In this document: in pieces, positions 1-25,514 of the stretch
Layout of the letters: each line of letters starts with the position of its first letter
Position numbering within the stretch: the first letter of the stretch is position 1
Assembly (NCBI RefSeq): GCF_020382885.2
Contig: NC_058513.1
Span: forward strand, 10,015,774 to 10,079,773
Direction of reading: 5' to 3'
DNA length: 64,000 bases
Source of the DNA: Scatophagus argus
Taxonomy: Eukaryota > Chordata > Actinopteri > Scatophagidae
Position numbers and translations under genes: made by a program
Notes under the pieces: model-generated
What the model saw: only the letters and a program-made list of their open reading frames with translations
The model's database searches: none
What the model was told of the DNA's origin: nothing

Positions 1-89
1 AATAATTTACATCTCAGTTATTTGCTTATTCCAGGATATGGTATATTTGATTTCGATATTGAACATCTTCCTCTTTTCTTTCTTTCCAG

Positions 90-202
90 GTGAAGTAGGT
101 GATTGGACAAACCATTTCACCCCTGAGCAATCAAAGAAGTTCGATGAAGATTATGAAAAACAAATGAAGGGAGTCAATATACCATTCAGGACCCTCATCT
201 AA
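90..202 (+). CDS. Cytosolic sulfotransferase, last coding exon (partial gene)
   Basis: This is the 3' end of a gene entering from the left. A pyrimidine-rich acceptor ends at 89 (tctttccag), and the exon reads to a TAA at 200-202. The peptide contains VGDWTNHFTPEQ, then KFDEDYEKQMKG, and ends FRTLI. That is the conserved C-terminus of PAPS-dependent SULT enzymes: the GDWKNHFT motif that contacts the PAP cofactor, followed by the KxFxxxFDEDYxxKM segment near the dimer interface. SULTs are soluble cytosolic enzymes that transfer sulfate from PAPS to phenols, steroids and amines. The tail looks most like the SULT1 group, but one exon cannot fix the subfamily. The upstream exons lie outside the window. 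The gene is tail-to-tail with atp2a1. Confidence 0.9.
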
Positions 203-399
203 CAGATTTTGGGGTTTCCTACCTGCTGCAGCTCTCAAAACCAAAGAAAGATGAAGTGACACTGTGCCACATTCAGAAGGAAGAAATACTGTAAGAATAT
301 TGGACAGGAGCTAAAAACCAAAAACAAATAAATAAATACTCACTCACTCAAGTCTGAATGTTAAACACTGTGTACACCAAAAGTGTGTTTTAAATTATC

Positions 400-405
400 A
401 ATAAA
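400..405 (+). terminator. Poly(A) signal of the sulfotransferase gene
   Basis: AATAAA lies about 200 bases after the stop codon, in an AT-rich 3'UTR. Cleavage would be expected near 420. An earlier AATAAA-like run near 326-334 is a possible alternative. Confidence 0.6.
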
Positions 406-448
406 AATGTGCTCCACAGTACAAATACATGAGTTTGTAATCATCACT

Positions 449-454
449 TTATTG
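449..454 (-). terminator. Possible distal poly(A) signal, minus strand
   Basis: AATAAA reads on the minus strand here, about 45 bases from the plus-strand signal of the sulfotransferase. If used by atp2a1 transcripts that reach the exon at 1068-1084, the two convergent genes would nearly abut. Another minus-strand AATAAA at 807-812 is an equally good candidate. Confidence 0.35.
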
Positions 455-806
455 CAGCTTATTACGTAAACAATATATAAGACCAAAAGTGTTGTGACTG
501 AGTGGATATGTCCATTTTATGCCACAAGACCTCCAACAGAGTCTGCCCACTGCATGGACCCTATAGAGAGCACTGGCAGCTGGAGGCATGGTGGTGGTTT
601 TTCTGCCCATATGAAGTCACTTTGCAACCCTACACCACACTGTACAGATCCCAGCCAAAGCAGAGAGGCTGCATGAGACACAAGCAACAAAGACTAGAAT
701 AAACATAATGAGCTGGAAAGTCATTCATATGAAAATGGACAGAGGACACAAAAACACAACAACTGAGAATATCCAAGTTTAACAAAAAATCACTTTTAAT
801 ACATAC

Positions 807-812
807 TTTATT
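807..812 (-). terminator. Candidate distal poly(A) signal of atp2a1
   Basis: AATAAA on the minus strand, about 256 bases after the TAG at 1068-1070 of the alternative last exon. It would end the spliced 3' isoform of atp2a1. Confidence 0.45.
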
Positions 813-1067
813 TCTTAGAATAAAATCTTAAATATTTTAATCCTTTATCAACAGGGATACTTCCCGTCATTTTAATTCAATCTCCTTCCTTATATAGAGG
901 CTATGTTTAAGTAGATTTTTTTTTGTTTTATTGTTTTTTTAGGCATATTTTCATGTATTTTCTCTTCTCTCTTCTACTGTTTGGCTCACTCCCCTCTTCG
1001 GTTTTGATCTTCCTTTCTCTCTTCTCCGCCTCTTTCTTTCCAACCCTTAACATCTTCTTCTACATCT

Positions 1068-1084
1068 CTATTTAGCTTGTGTAC
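1068..1084 (-). CDS. atp2a1: Alternative last coding exon of atp2a1
   Basis: A good acceptor (ctctttaccag) precedes this segment on the minus strand. Joined to the consensus donor GTAAGT at 2775 (exon ending at 2776, phase 1), it gives the short tail S-T-Q-A-K and a TAG at 1068-1070. Mammalian ATP2A1 is known to make two C-termini (SERCA1a and SERCA1b) by alternative use of its penultimate exon, so an alternative 3' end is expected. Which form is made here cannot be told from sequence. The rest of 1085-2700 holds no other coding signal I can see. Confidence 0.45.
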
Positions 1085-2722
1085 CTGGTAAAGAGAAAAT
1101 AAAAGTCAGAGACAGAAAGAATTTTGGAGTCCAATGCAATGACACTTTTGACAAATTGAACAGACCCACACTGAAAGCATTAAGCAGGTGGTACGCAGTT
1201 TTCTACAGGCCTGAACTTAAGTTTGTTTTGGAGCAACACATCAATATTGTCATGTTTACATGAGTACAGGCCTGGGTCAACATTTCAACATTGAAGCTCC
1301 ATGTGGGTGCAATTTATGGGTTGGCAGGAGGCAGGCTGTCCTGCCCGCCCCCCAGTGTTAAAGATCACTGAATAGGACAAACTGTAACTCTTTGACTCTT
1401 TTGTGAAAAACTACAGGCAAATATAGCTTGGTCAGGCCCAAATGAAACGCAGTGTTAGACCTTTACAGAAAACGATTTTCTAAAAAGGAAAATATCTTTT
1501 CAAGAACTGGTTGATGTTCCCATAGAGGCTCTTAAACATGAATACTGAAATCCAGTTTTTAAAAAATTCAAAATTTTCTAAAAACTTGTGTAACATTTAA
1601 CTCCAACTCCCCCACTTATTATTTCTAAGCATTATATAAACATATACTAAATTGTTTGTAACACATAATGGTGTATTTATAAGCAGATATAAAGATATTT
1701 GAAGTGTTTCATTTCTCCAGTTAAGACATATTTTATATAATTACAACTGTATTAAATTGTCATTCATTATCTGCTTACATAATTGATCCATAATTAATTC
1801 AGTAAAGACATACAAAACTTTCATCATCTTTTCATTAGAAAAAATATTGTATTTAGCATGTACTTACTGATCATAAAAGGTAAATGGGAGGATTAAAATA
1901 AAAGCTTGTTGCTGAAGGCTTTTATGGAGCACCGACAATATGAAGCCTTTTTACAGAAAAACATATATAAGAGGTACAAAAACATGAACTGGTCATACTC
2001 CTACTACCACAAACAGATACAACCGAATGAACACACAGCAACTCAGAGCTGATTAACTCGCCCTCTGCTGTATCTCATGAACCAGCTGGACATCAGAAAT
2101 AGCAATAAACAGAGAGCTCAGAGGAGGACAAGATACCAGTTGGTGGACTGAGAGATCTCCCTGTTTGTTAGTCATCATGCCACCTTTTCAGTGGCAGATG
2201 GTAGATTCATTTTACAATTGTTTCATTAAGAAGCAGGGAGAACCACATCCACAGGGAAGTGAAAATCTACACAGCAGACAGCGCTGAAGACGGATTTCAG
2301 AAACATAAGCAACGCAACATACAAGTGAACTATAGCTACACACAGTGATAGCCATAGAATACCTTGCAATAGTTACAGGCTAAAGGTGGTGGGTTGAATG
2401 AATTTAGCCTGGAAATCAACAAAAATGTTAAGTGAGTTAATGATGAAGGGAGAGAGGAGGGAGTGACGAAAAAGATCAGGCAGAAAACAGGCATTAGGGA
2501 ACTTGTGACTTATGTAGATGAGATGAAGAGATGATGTAATAAAATATAATGACAGTACAGGATGAAGAAGGATTACACTTAAATTAGTTAGTTAATTTAA
2601 GTTACGTTAAAATACAAATTAATAAACAAAAAATATGACAGTATTAATAAATTAAAATCATATCAAATGTCTGTAAAAGAAGAACTGAAGAAGAGCTGTT
2701 ATTTTTGGAAATAGGGTGCATC

Positions 2723-2728
2723 TTTATT
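2723..2728 (-). terminator. Proximal poly(A) signal of atp2a1
   Basis: AATAAA on the minus strand, about 40 bases after the in-exon stop at 2768-2770. It suits a short transcript that ignores the donor at 2775 and ends with residues E-S-K. Confidence 0.5.
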
Positions 2729-2767
2729 TTGTTTAACATGTTAGAGTGAAGGTGCAACAGTATAAAG

Positions 2768-11388
<8,621 letters not shown>

Positions 11389-11527
11389 CTATCCACGCTC
11401 TTTTACTTCTTGTTGTTCTCTGCAGTTTTTACCCTTGGTCCACCACCCTCACCTCAAAGTGTGGCACCCTCCAATGCAGGAGTGCTGGACTGACAGAAAG
11501 AGCAAATAAGTGCATACACGCTCAGGG

Positions 11528-11556
11528 TTTTATACCAGCAAAGGGCTCGGGATTGG
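11528..11556 (-). promoter_or_regulatory. Core promoter of atp2a1 (TATA and CCAAT boxes)
   Basis: On the minus strand, TATAAAA lies at 11534-11528 inside CTGGTATAAAACCC, and CCAAT lies at 11556-11552, about 18 bases further upstream. Transcription would start near 11500, giving a 5'UTR of about 150 bases with no needed intron before the ATG at 11349. A TATA promoter fits a strongly expressed muscle gene. No experimental start site is visible from sequence. Confidence 0.6.
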
Positions 11557-11589
11557 TGGACACCCCGCCGACACACGCCTCCAAATTCC

Positions 11590-11880
11590 AGCATGGGAGG
11601 AAATGGTGGGGTGGGGGGACACGGGTGGGGCTCGAGGTGGTGCAATGGGGTGGTGGGATGGTGGACTTTGACAGGAACTGAGGACAAGGCTTGGATTTGG
11701 AAAGGAGGTAATGCAGGAGAGTGGTGGTGCTGGGGTTGGAGGAGTGTGGGGGGGTGGGGGGGGGGGTTGCACCGTGGATGAAAATGAGATCTGTTTTTGG
11801 AACATGCATGGTCAGTGGAATAAGACGAAGGGAGAAGGTGAGAGAGTGAGACAGGAGACCATCCACGGAAGGGGGGGGGG
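11590..11880. repeat. G-rich low-complexity tract upstream of atp2a1
   Basis: The plus strand is strongly purine/G-rich with repeated GGGG, GGTGGGG and a run of more than ten G near 11750-11766, and another G8 run near 11871-11880. The long reading frames here (for example the proline-rich ones on the minus strand) are by-products of composition, not genes. Confidence 0.75.
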
Positions 11881-11959
11881 TACTGAGTGACGGCTCAACT
11901 GGTTTGTGCTGAGGAAGGTGGCTGAAGCAGACAGGGAGGAGTGAACTACACAAAGAGGA

Positions 11960-14900
11960 AGAGACTGAAGTAGGGACTTATTGGAGCAATAACGTAATAC
12001 AAGAATTAGCTGGCATTTTACACTAACACATAGAGCTCGCTGTGCACCAGAACCTCAACATCTACTATCATCAGAGAACATATAAACTTCTGCAGAGCCA
12101 AACACTCTTACTAACTGAGAGCTGATAATAATCCCAGTTGAGTGAAACATGGGAATAGTAAAGAACAGAGGAAAGCGAGTGTGTAGTAGAGGAACGATTG
12201 CTGGGGGACAGTCAGAGTGACACTATTGCACCACAGAGGAAAAGCCCAGCCTACAGATACAGCAGGATCAAATTTTATTTCTCTTTTTTTATGAGGAAGA
12301 GGAGGCAGCGGGGAGAAATGGTGCAGCTTAGGCAGATGCGCAACACATGATCCCATCACAAATTGCAGTTGGGTGAGGCACAATGGCCTCTTGTGGTGAA
12401 CTCAGAGCACTGAATTTGTTATTGGCAAGTCACAAAAAAACAAACTTCCTAAACATTTCCTGTTTCAGACACGGCTAGCTTGAATTGAGTGTCGTAAGTG
12501 TGTTGAGCACACACTGCGTAGATTTACTATTTGTTTTAAGAGCAGTAAACAGGCTGCTGGGTGGTGCAGAGTCCTCTGTGGACAAGAATTCAAGTTGCTG
12601 TTGCTAATCAATAACCTGACAGGTGCTCCTGTTAGAACAGCAGTGGTTACTGCTCATCATGTTTGACAGCTACAGGACACATTTTTTTGGTCCAATCTAT
12701 TTATTACTGCCTCGTGTTGTTCTGAAGTTTCACAGTGCAATTTGTTGAAATAGGCTTTACTGTAAAAAATGCACTTATTGGTAGTTATTGCATAACAAAT
12801 TGCACTCTCCAAAGTTTATTTTTGGTCAAACTGCTCCTAGAAAAAGAAAACAGGCCGAGTGTCAGCCATCAACTCGTGCGTGAGGCAAGCAGAAAACAGA
12901 TGAGACATTTAGCTACAGTGGGATAATTTATACAAGAGCCATACACAGAGCTGATGACGATTTCAACAAGCAACAGTTAACCATGTTGGTGATGTTGTGT
13001 TATTTGAGCCGCCTGAAAAGTACCTTTCATGATCGTCAAATGCTTGACAAGTTCTGAAGCTTCGTCCTCCACACTCTTTATTTATATATACATGTATATT
13101 TTGTAACGATATCACTGCTCACTCACGTTTACGGTGTGAACAACCAGAAAATGAGCTTTAGGACTCCTCATTAGCCAATACAACTGACAAAAAAGGAAGG
13201 ATGGCGAAATGTTCCTCTAATTCTACAATTTTAAATTCAATATTGTTCCACTGAATGGTTATTTATATTTGATTTGATTTGTGAGTTATTTTTAACAATT
13301 GAAAAGTATTTTTAGCGATTTTCTATTATGTTAAAAAAAAAACCTTTGCCAAGATTTATACTTATGTGCTCACTCCAGCACGACTGACAGACTCTATAGT
13401 CTCAAGCATCCTCATGGACAATAAGTGAGTCTGTTGTTATTTTGTATGGTTATAATGTGAATGAAAAGTGTAAAAACATATATATTTGTTTAGTCCAGCT
13501 CATTACGTCACTTCACACAGCCATTATCAGTCATGGGTCAGTTTTGTTGTCTCTGTGTGTGTTCCAAATAAATGGAATAAATATCTATATAACACATTTA
13601 AACATTATGTGTATATTTACATTTCAAACTCATGTGTACGTTAATGGACTGACCAGATATTTTCAGTACCCGTGGAGTAACTTACAGCTGATGAGGGCAT
13701 ATTTACAGCATGTGCAGTATTAGCCTAACACAAACATGAGCTTCTGCTGCTCCTCCACAGAGAATTTCTAAAATAGGAAATTGTTTTGTGGCCGCTTTCA
13801 AGTTTCCAATAAGCTGCGAGTGGCCCACTGACCCGACCCTCCGGCCTGCTGATGAGGAGCAGTTCCTGACCCAGAAGGTGCAGTACATTATCCATGATGT
13901 AGAAGAGAGTGGCAATATGATTAAAAATCAAATCATTCTTTATACTTTCTTCATACTTCCTTAAATTTGGGAGAATTTAAGCATTTTTGAAAAGCTGTGT
14001 GCAAAGCTGTATGGTGTATTCATACAAATAATTACATATATCTTATATTTTTGAATATTTGTATAAGCTTAAATCTAAGCAGATAACATATTTTGTATTA
14101 GGCAACATTTTATTTATAGGTACATATGCATTTCACTGTCCACTGTTCCAAATGGTATGCCAAAAAACTGCAAAACTGTAAACTGCAAGTGCATTAAATT
14201 TCAAGGAATTAATTTGCCCAACACCTACAAATAAAATCGACTTTGATAACATTTGGCACTAGCTTTATGTTATCTGAACTTTTGTTGTTCCCAGACATGG
14301 TGCTGAAACATTTTATTCTTATTCTGCTCTGCCTGTGTCCACATCTCTGTTTCACCCAGCTGGTCTCCAGGCCTCAGCTGTTGTGCAGCCACTGACCTCT
14401 GAGATTTGGGGGCTGTGATAGGGGTCAGCCTGTCAGTGTCTCCCTCAGGGCAGAGCAATGACATTTAACTCAATATCCCAGAAGGATAAGGTTTCTAGCT
14501 CTCTCCCCTCCATCTTCCACCTCTGTCTCTGAAGTGTCACAATCCTGTGGGTCCAGGGACTACTACAGCGTAAACCCCTGCAAGATGGGAGACCCATCAC
14601 CTCCAACTGTGGTGCTAACATGCCACGCCCTCATGCCAGGCTGAGGGATCACCATGTGCCTCCTCAAACCCCCCCCCCCCCCTTCACTTGTGAACTCTAT
14701 ACATGTTCCCAGTTCTGTTAAAGTGTTAAGTGCTGCGATGGTGCAGCTTTACGCACGCCTATCTTATGCAACTAAGTCTGTCTCTGCTGACTTGCACGGC
14801 ACAAGCCAAGAGAGAGGGACGAAGCGACACTTGTCACTTAAAAACATGGAGCCAGGAAAGACTGGCATACTTCCTAAAGCAGGTCGTCGTCATTAACAGC

Positions 14901-15950
14901 ACATTCTGTGGGTTGCACCTCCTCTGCTGTCCAGCTAATCTATATGCAGTCATAAGCTTTCATTCATGTCGTCTTTCGAAAAAACACCCTGAACTAATTT
15001 GCCAGACAGACAGCGTAATTCTTACACTTGAGAAACAGGTTGTTAACATTGATTTTTTATTTTTAAGTAGCACCCTCAACTCAACAGGCTGTGCAATAAA
15101 TAATTACTGCATCAAAAATCAAAACTGCATCAAAATTGCATCATAAATCTGCAGGTTTGTCACGATCTTTAACTTTTACATGCATGCATGAAATAATGTG
15201 TGGTATTGACAGTGAGGACACAATTAGTACTGGGCAATAAGGCCGTGGATAAAAGAGCTACAGTGTCGGAGTTAGCTGGGCACTTGTTACAGCATTAGCT
15301 AATAGTAATAATAGAAGTGGCAGCTGAGTCTCTGAATGCAGAATTCCTCATGAGATATAAATAGAGCAGGTGATACTGTGCTGCTGGGCACGGCACCACA
15401 ACAGCTTTGCGGCTTTTTTATTTCGGAATGCTGGACCTTCTACTTCAGGCTCGTAAGTCTAGCTTTCATCTATTGAGAGAAAACAAGATAGGATGTTGGA
15501 GGGCACATCTGACTCCACGGCGTCATCAGTATCCGTGTGGTACATTGGGCCGAAAGAGTTCCTAGTTGTTCGCACCATTCCATGCACTTAGGGCTGTACT
15601 ATATAAGCCACGGGGGAGCTGAAGGGAAAGTGAGCCTGTTGATCAAAAGTGGTTTTCATTTTACTGATGGGGTCTCATTTACTTGGCAAGCTCTGAATTT
15701 TTAGAGGCCAGCGTTGTTAATTTACTGGCAAAGACACTTTATTGGAGAACTCAGAATCACGCACTCTGGTGCTCCTGTTAGTTTTAATGGTTGAGATACT
15801 TCAGATTTGACCTCCAGCTGCCTCAAGTTGCTCAAATTTAAGAGGCGCATTTGATTTAATATTTGGCAAGATTCAACATCATAGCAAACCCTATACTCAA
15901 ATTGCAGAGAAGTTTGATCCAATACAGTATTATGTACATGGTTACATAAT
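11960..15950. other. Intergenic region, mostly without recognisable features
   Basis: About 4 kb upstream of atp2a1. I see no convincing multi-exon gene. Contents: a C-run at about 14670-14684; TATA-like strings near 15357 (ATATAAATAG) and 15600 (TATATAAG); and a short plus-strand segment at about 13813-13926 that reads E-W-P-T-D-P-T then a DEEQFLTQKVQYIIHDVEE-like peptide, but lacks clear splice sites. Regulatory elements of atp2a1 may lie here, but none can be proven. Confidence 0.4.
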
Positions 15951-15959
15951 CAGCTGAAA

Positions 15960-16445
15960 AACACTACATAAACAAAAGTATTGCGGCACCTGAGCACTAC
16001 ACCTGCAGGGACTTTAATGACATTGTATTCTAAATACACAGACAGTTTTGCAGCTTTAACAGCTTCCACTCCTCTGGGAAGGCTTTCCACAAGATTTTGA
16101 GTGTTGGAGTGTGGGAATTTTTGCCCATTTATGCAGTAAAGCATTTATGAGGTCAGACACTGATGTTAGACCAAAAGCCCTGACTCACAATCACTGTTGC
16201 AGTTCATTTCAAAAGTGTTGGATGGTGGCAGTTCAAGTTCTTCCACGTCGAACTCATCCAACCATGTCTTTATGGACGTTGCTTTGTGCACTGGGGCACA
16301 GTCATGCTGGAATAGAAAAGGTTCTTCCCCAAACTGACTGCCACAAAGTTGGAAGCATAGCATTGTCCAAAATGTCTTGGTATGCTGAAGCATTAAGATT
16401 TCCCTTCACTGGAAGTAAGGCCTCCCTGAAAAACAGCCCCACAAA
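15960..16445 (-). mobile_element. Decayed Tc1/mariner DNA transposon fragment
   Basis: The stretch matches the well-known teleost Tc1-like sequence: after AAAAGTATTG near the left end come phrases such as CAGCTTTAACAGCTTCCACT, GGAAGGCTTTCCACAAGATT and GTCTTTATGGACGTTGCTTT. The transposase is antisense to the plus strand; one open stretch (16166-16393) still reads a DDE-domain segment with FLFQHDCAPVHKA and SIKTWLDEF. The copy begins near the inner edge of one terminal repeat and stops after the GAAAAACAGCCCCAC phrase, so the other half, including the transposase N-terminus or its terminal repeat, is missing. It is a non-autonomous relic. Confidence 0.85.
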
Positions 16446-17463
16446 GAGGTATGTCTTGATATTTTTGTCTACATGGTATACATTTAATACAGCATCCTTC
16501 CTACTCTCACTCAGACACTGTGGGAAAAAAACTCTGCACTTCCACTTACTAGTAACACATTTGCAGATACTCCCCATGCTACATTTTTTTATTAATTCTT
16601 TTAACCATGTTGATGTAGCCGTAGGGATTTTTAAATCATACTTAAAAGAACTGAGATTTTGCCATGTTGTAATTTATCCATCTGTTTAATCACAAGATTG
16701 ACATATTAATCTTTTTGTTCCTTAAGTTACTTTTCAGGCATGTTTTCAATTTTTACTTTTACTTGAGTCCTTGCTCTGCTGCAGCCTTGCTCGAATCAAC
16801 AAGATCGATATAGTAAACCGCTTAATATTTCAGGCAAGCATAGCTGTATGAAATAGTATGTACAGTATTTGGTATCATTTGAAAGATGAACTCTTATACT
16901 AGTCATCTTCAATGTCTAGTCTATTTTGAGTGCTCTTATCCAACCGGGATGTTATTTTTGGGTAGATAGCCATGACTGATGAAGTATGTTGCAGCCACAC
17001 AAATGGACTGAACTGTATAATTTATGAAGTAACGTTTGGTTTTCACACTTTTCTAACAATATTGGATCATGTAAACCTGCACAGATCAGAAACAAGGTCA
17101 CGTTTGAGTCCCCAAGCCAGACAAAATTCAGAAACATAACACTATAGAATGCTGCAGAGAGAATCTGAGTGCATAGCCGGTGTCAATCTTATGCACGGGG
17201 ATCCAGAAAAGGTAACAAGTGATTTTGCATCAGCGTATGAGGAAATAAACAGGCAACAATTTCATAATCAGTTCCTTTTTTCTAAAGAAATGTTGTTTTC
17301 TGAAAAACACCCGGAAGTGTCTTTGCCTTTCCGAAACAGGATCCAGACATTCATATCAAGCAACAGCACAAGGAATTTTTAAAAAATACAAATAGAAAAA
17401 CAGTTTCTAGTTTTAAAACCCAAAGCCCCCGACCCCCCCTCAGCAATACCCTTCACCTCTCAC

Positions 17464-17567
17464 CTCCAAGGCCCTGTAAAGGGAAGGCAAAATGATGGAC
17501 AGAGCGCCTTGAAGAAGGGTGTTGATGACAGGAAGACGAATGAATGCAAAAAGAGCCAGAGAAATGC
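17464..17567 (-). other. Orphan exon-like segment, hydrophobic peptide
   Basis: On the minus strand a good acceptor (ctttcttag) and a good donor (GGAG|gtgaga) bound 104 nt that are open in one frame. The peptide is hydrophobic and looks like a membrane helix: ISLALFAFIRLPVIN followed by TLLQGALSIILPSLYRALE. I do not recognise the family, and no partner exons are evident within several kb. It may be one exon of an unknown gene, a remnant of a lost gene, or chance. Confidence 0.3.
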
Positions 17568-18595
17568 CTAAGAAAGAAATGGGATCCTTGATAAATATAG
17601 AATGAGGAACATAAAAGAGAGGTACATCATTTTCAACACAGCCACTGCATAGCAACAGAAGGTGAATATCACTCTTATCAAAATGATCTAAAATGACAGC
17701 AACTTATGAGTGAAGATTTTTGTTTGTTTGTTTTACAAAGTATTGCAACTAATGCAGCTGTGGTTGTAGTTACTTTTATACACACATGCAGCACTCGTGA
17801 AATGTTGATCTTCCGCTGGGAAAATGTAAAACTGTGAGCATTTGTTTTTTGCATTATCTAGTGTTTCTGTTTCGTGGTTACGTGGATTCTCTGATTGGAG
17901 GTGGCAAATTAGCTCAACGGCACCCCCCTGTGGACAACAGCGGAACTCCTGCGCATTAACATTAACGGCAGGGATCACTGTCGCCAAATGGCAGTTCCCA
18001 TTGTTTTGGAAATCATATTGATTGTGTGGGACTGAAAGGTGAATATTGAACATCTTTCATTTCAGTTGAGCGGTCTTATGACTTGACCAATCTGCAGCCT
18101 TAGTCAGATAAAGATCGTTCATCAGTTTGTTAGTTTTAAGGTTTTTTTGTGAATAAAGGAGCCATTAGCAGCTAACAAAACCACAAGAACTGTGTGAAAT
18201 TATCTTCTCCCACATCCTACTTGACACATCCTATTTGACAAAAATATTCTTAGGTAAGAAAGCTGTAAACTGAAAACATTTTAGATTTTCAAAATGTCTT
18301 TGAGTTTATGTTAAGCCATTGTATGAAGACTCAATATGTACTCAAAATATTTCATATTAAATTAAAAGATGTATCAAATTATCACATGGATAAATACAAA
18401 ATGTTTAATATAATCATTAAATTGTGATGTAGTCGAGACCTCAAATAAGGTCAATTAATAGATTAGTTGAGTGACAAATATAATTGTCAAATGAATAATT
18501 TCTTTACCTAAAACTGGCATAAAATAAAAATTAATCACAACAGACAGGACACGATCACAAAACTGACACGCAGACGTTTTAACTCAGATTCTCGC

Positions 18596-18601
18596 TTTAT
18601 T
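18596..18601 (-). terminator. Poly(A) signal of ppp1ca
   Basis: AATAAA on the minus strand, about 750 bases after the ppp1ca stop at 19349. The implied 3'UTR contains a CA/TG-rich stretch at about 18722-18866. Confidence 0.55.
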
Positions 18602-18724
18602 GGTCAACTTGATGAAAGACTACAAAACGAATTCACAAAAAATCTCTTTCAAGTAATCAAATCTGTACAAACCTAAACTGTATGGGGTTTTTACAGCTCT
18701 GGCTCATATGAATCTGAAGAGTCA

Positions 18725-18866
18725 TACGCATGAGTGGGTGTGTGTGTAAGCATGTGTCTTGCCTCTGTGAGACCAGGTGACACTACTTCCTGTTAACAAA
18801 AACGTCAAACTCAAAAGAGGCAAGACAATGCATTCACACACACACAAACACACATATGCACACACC
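18725..18866. repeat. CA/TG-rich simple repeats in the ppp1ca 3'UTR
   Basis: Short impure TG runs at 18735-18750 and CA runs at 18835-18866, separated by unique sequence. Ordinary microsatellite material. Confidence 0.6.
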
Positions 18867-19348
18867 TGTGTTTGAGATTTTACAGTACAGAGGACAGGGA
18901 AAACAAAAGTACTTTCCCCCCCTCTACAAGTACACACACATCACCTGCTGGCAGGGGTTTGCTGATAAATTCAGTCAGCAACATCCCACTGTTTCCCAAA
19001 ACCCTGCATTTCAGTCAAAATTACTGTACAGACAGACACTGTGGTTTCAACCTTTCCACGGGAAGAGTGGTAAGAGAGGGAAAAGTATAAATCTCTAATA
19101 CTCTCACACAAAATGTACACGTGCACACATGATTTTAATGCTCACTGGCAGACGAGACGTGTTCGTCATCTGCACACGCACGCACTCACTCAGACAATTC
19201 GTAACATTAAATGTTTTAAGAAGTACAGATAAAAAAGGAAAAAAGCCCTGGGTATAGGTTTGATTTCTGGCTGTTTGGTGAAAGAAAGGAGAAGAGAGGT
19301 AGAGAGGGCAGGAGGGATGGGTTGGAGGTCGTGGGCAAACTACTGGTG

Positions 19349-24629
<5,281 letters not shown>

Positions 24630-25514
24630 GCTATTCCTCTATTATAGTCGGTTTCCAATAACTCGTATGAATTTAAGACGTAATAACTGTTAACTGGCTA
24701 CCGAGTTACCGTTAGCTCAACTAGTTTAGCGTTAATCGGCTATCGTTAGCCCGCTAGCTGGCTAACCTTGGGACAGAATTGGCAACCTCAAAATTTGAGG
24801 CGGGATATTGAATTGTTAAAGATGTAATGACTGTCATGTACTTCAGAAATCCACCTTAGTCAAATAAGACAACATAAGCTATCCGAATTCACTTTAAGCA
24901 TAAGTATTTTCTCGTAAAAATGTTTCTGCCGTAGCTACTAGCACCATGCAATCGAGAAAAAAAGGCTAGACGAGCGTTAGCTCAAAGCGAGGGTGAACGG
25001 AAGAGGACAGGCATTTCCCGTACGCCTATTGGTCTGTTTTGCCAATAGGCGGTATTTAATAAAGCCACTCTTCTCTCGGATTGGTTTTTTTCAAAGTCGG
25101 TCAGTATTAAAAAATCTTAAACTACAACGTAAGAAGGACAATCGTTCTTGAATATATCTCACGCTTTTTGTAGAAGTTTTTTTTTATTATCTAACAATGC
25201 AAGATAAACTGTGTTTGGTCACATTTGCGTAAACATTCGTCTCTGCATCGGTCTGTAGTTGTTGCGCAGCAAAGCGACACCCACGGAAGTGACCAAGATG
25301 AGAAGAACTGACGACGTATTTTGGCATGACGCAATGTCCTAGCGCCTGGCAACACGCACTGAGTGATTCATTCTGAAGTTGAGAGATGGCATAGCTAGCT
25401 AGTCTGCTAATTTACTAAGATAAACATGAGTCGAACTCGAAAACACGTTAATTTGTCTGTTTTACGCCAATAGTACTTTTGTTTATATAGATTATATCAT
25501 ACAAACGTCTGACC
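24630..25514. promoter_or_regulatory. Bidirectional promoter region between ppp1ca and pelo
   Basis: The two ATGs are head-to-head and 885 bases apart, so both promoters must share this block (unless far upstream exons exist). It is richer in CpG than the flanks. A perfect 10-bp inverted repeat, CGCCTATTGG at 25023-25032 and CCAATAGGCG at 25042-25051, places two CCAAT boxes back to back with a 9-base spacer; a third ATTGG is at 25080-25084. Paired CCAAT boxes bound by NF-Y are a known hallmark of divergent housekeeping promoters. No TATA box is placed properly for either gene. Confidence 0.65.

Noticed and set aside
11454-11953. Long proline/histidine/serine-rich open frames on the minus strand
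   Set aside because: They are produced by the G-rich tract upstream of atp2a1, overlap in several frames at once and have no family resemblance or splice context.
16111-16689. 192-aa plus-strand open frame
   Set aside because: Antisense to the Tc1 transposase fragment and running into unrelated AT-rich DNA; not a gene.
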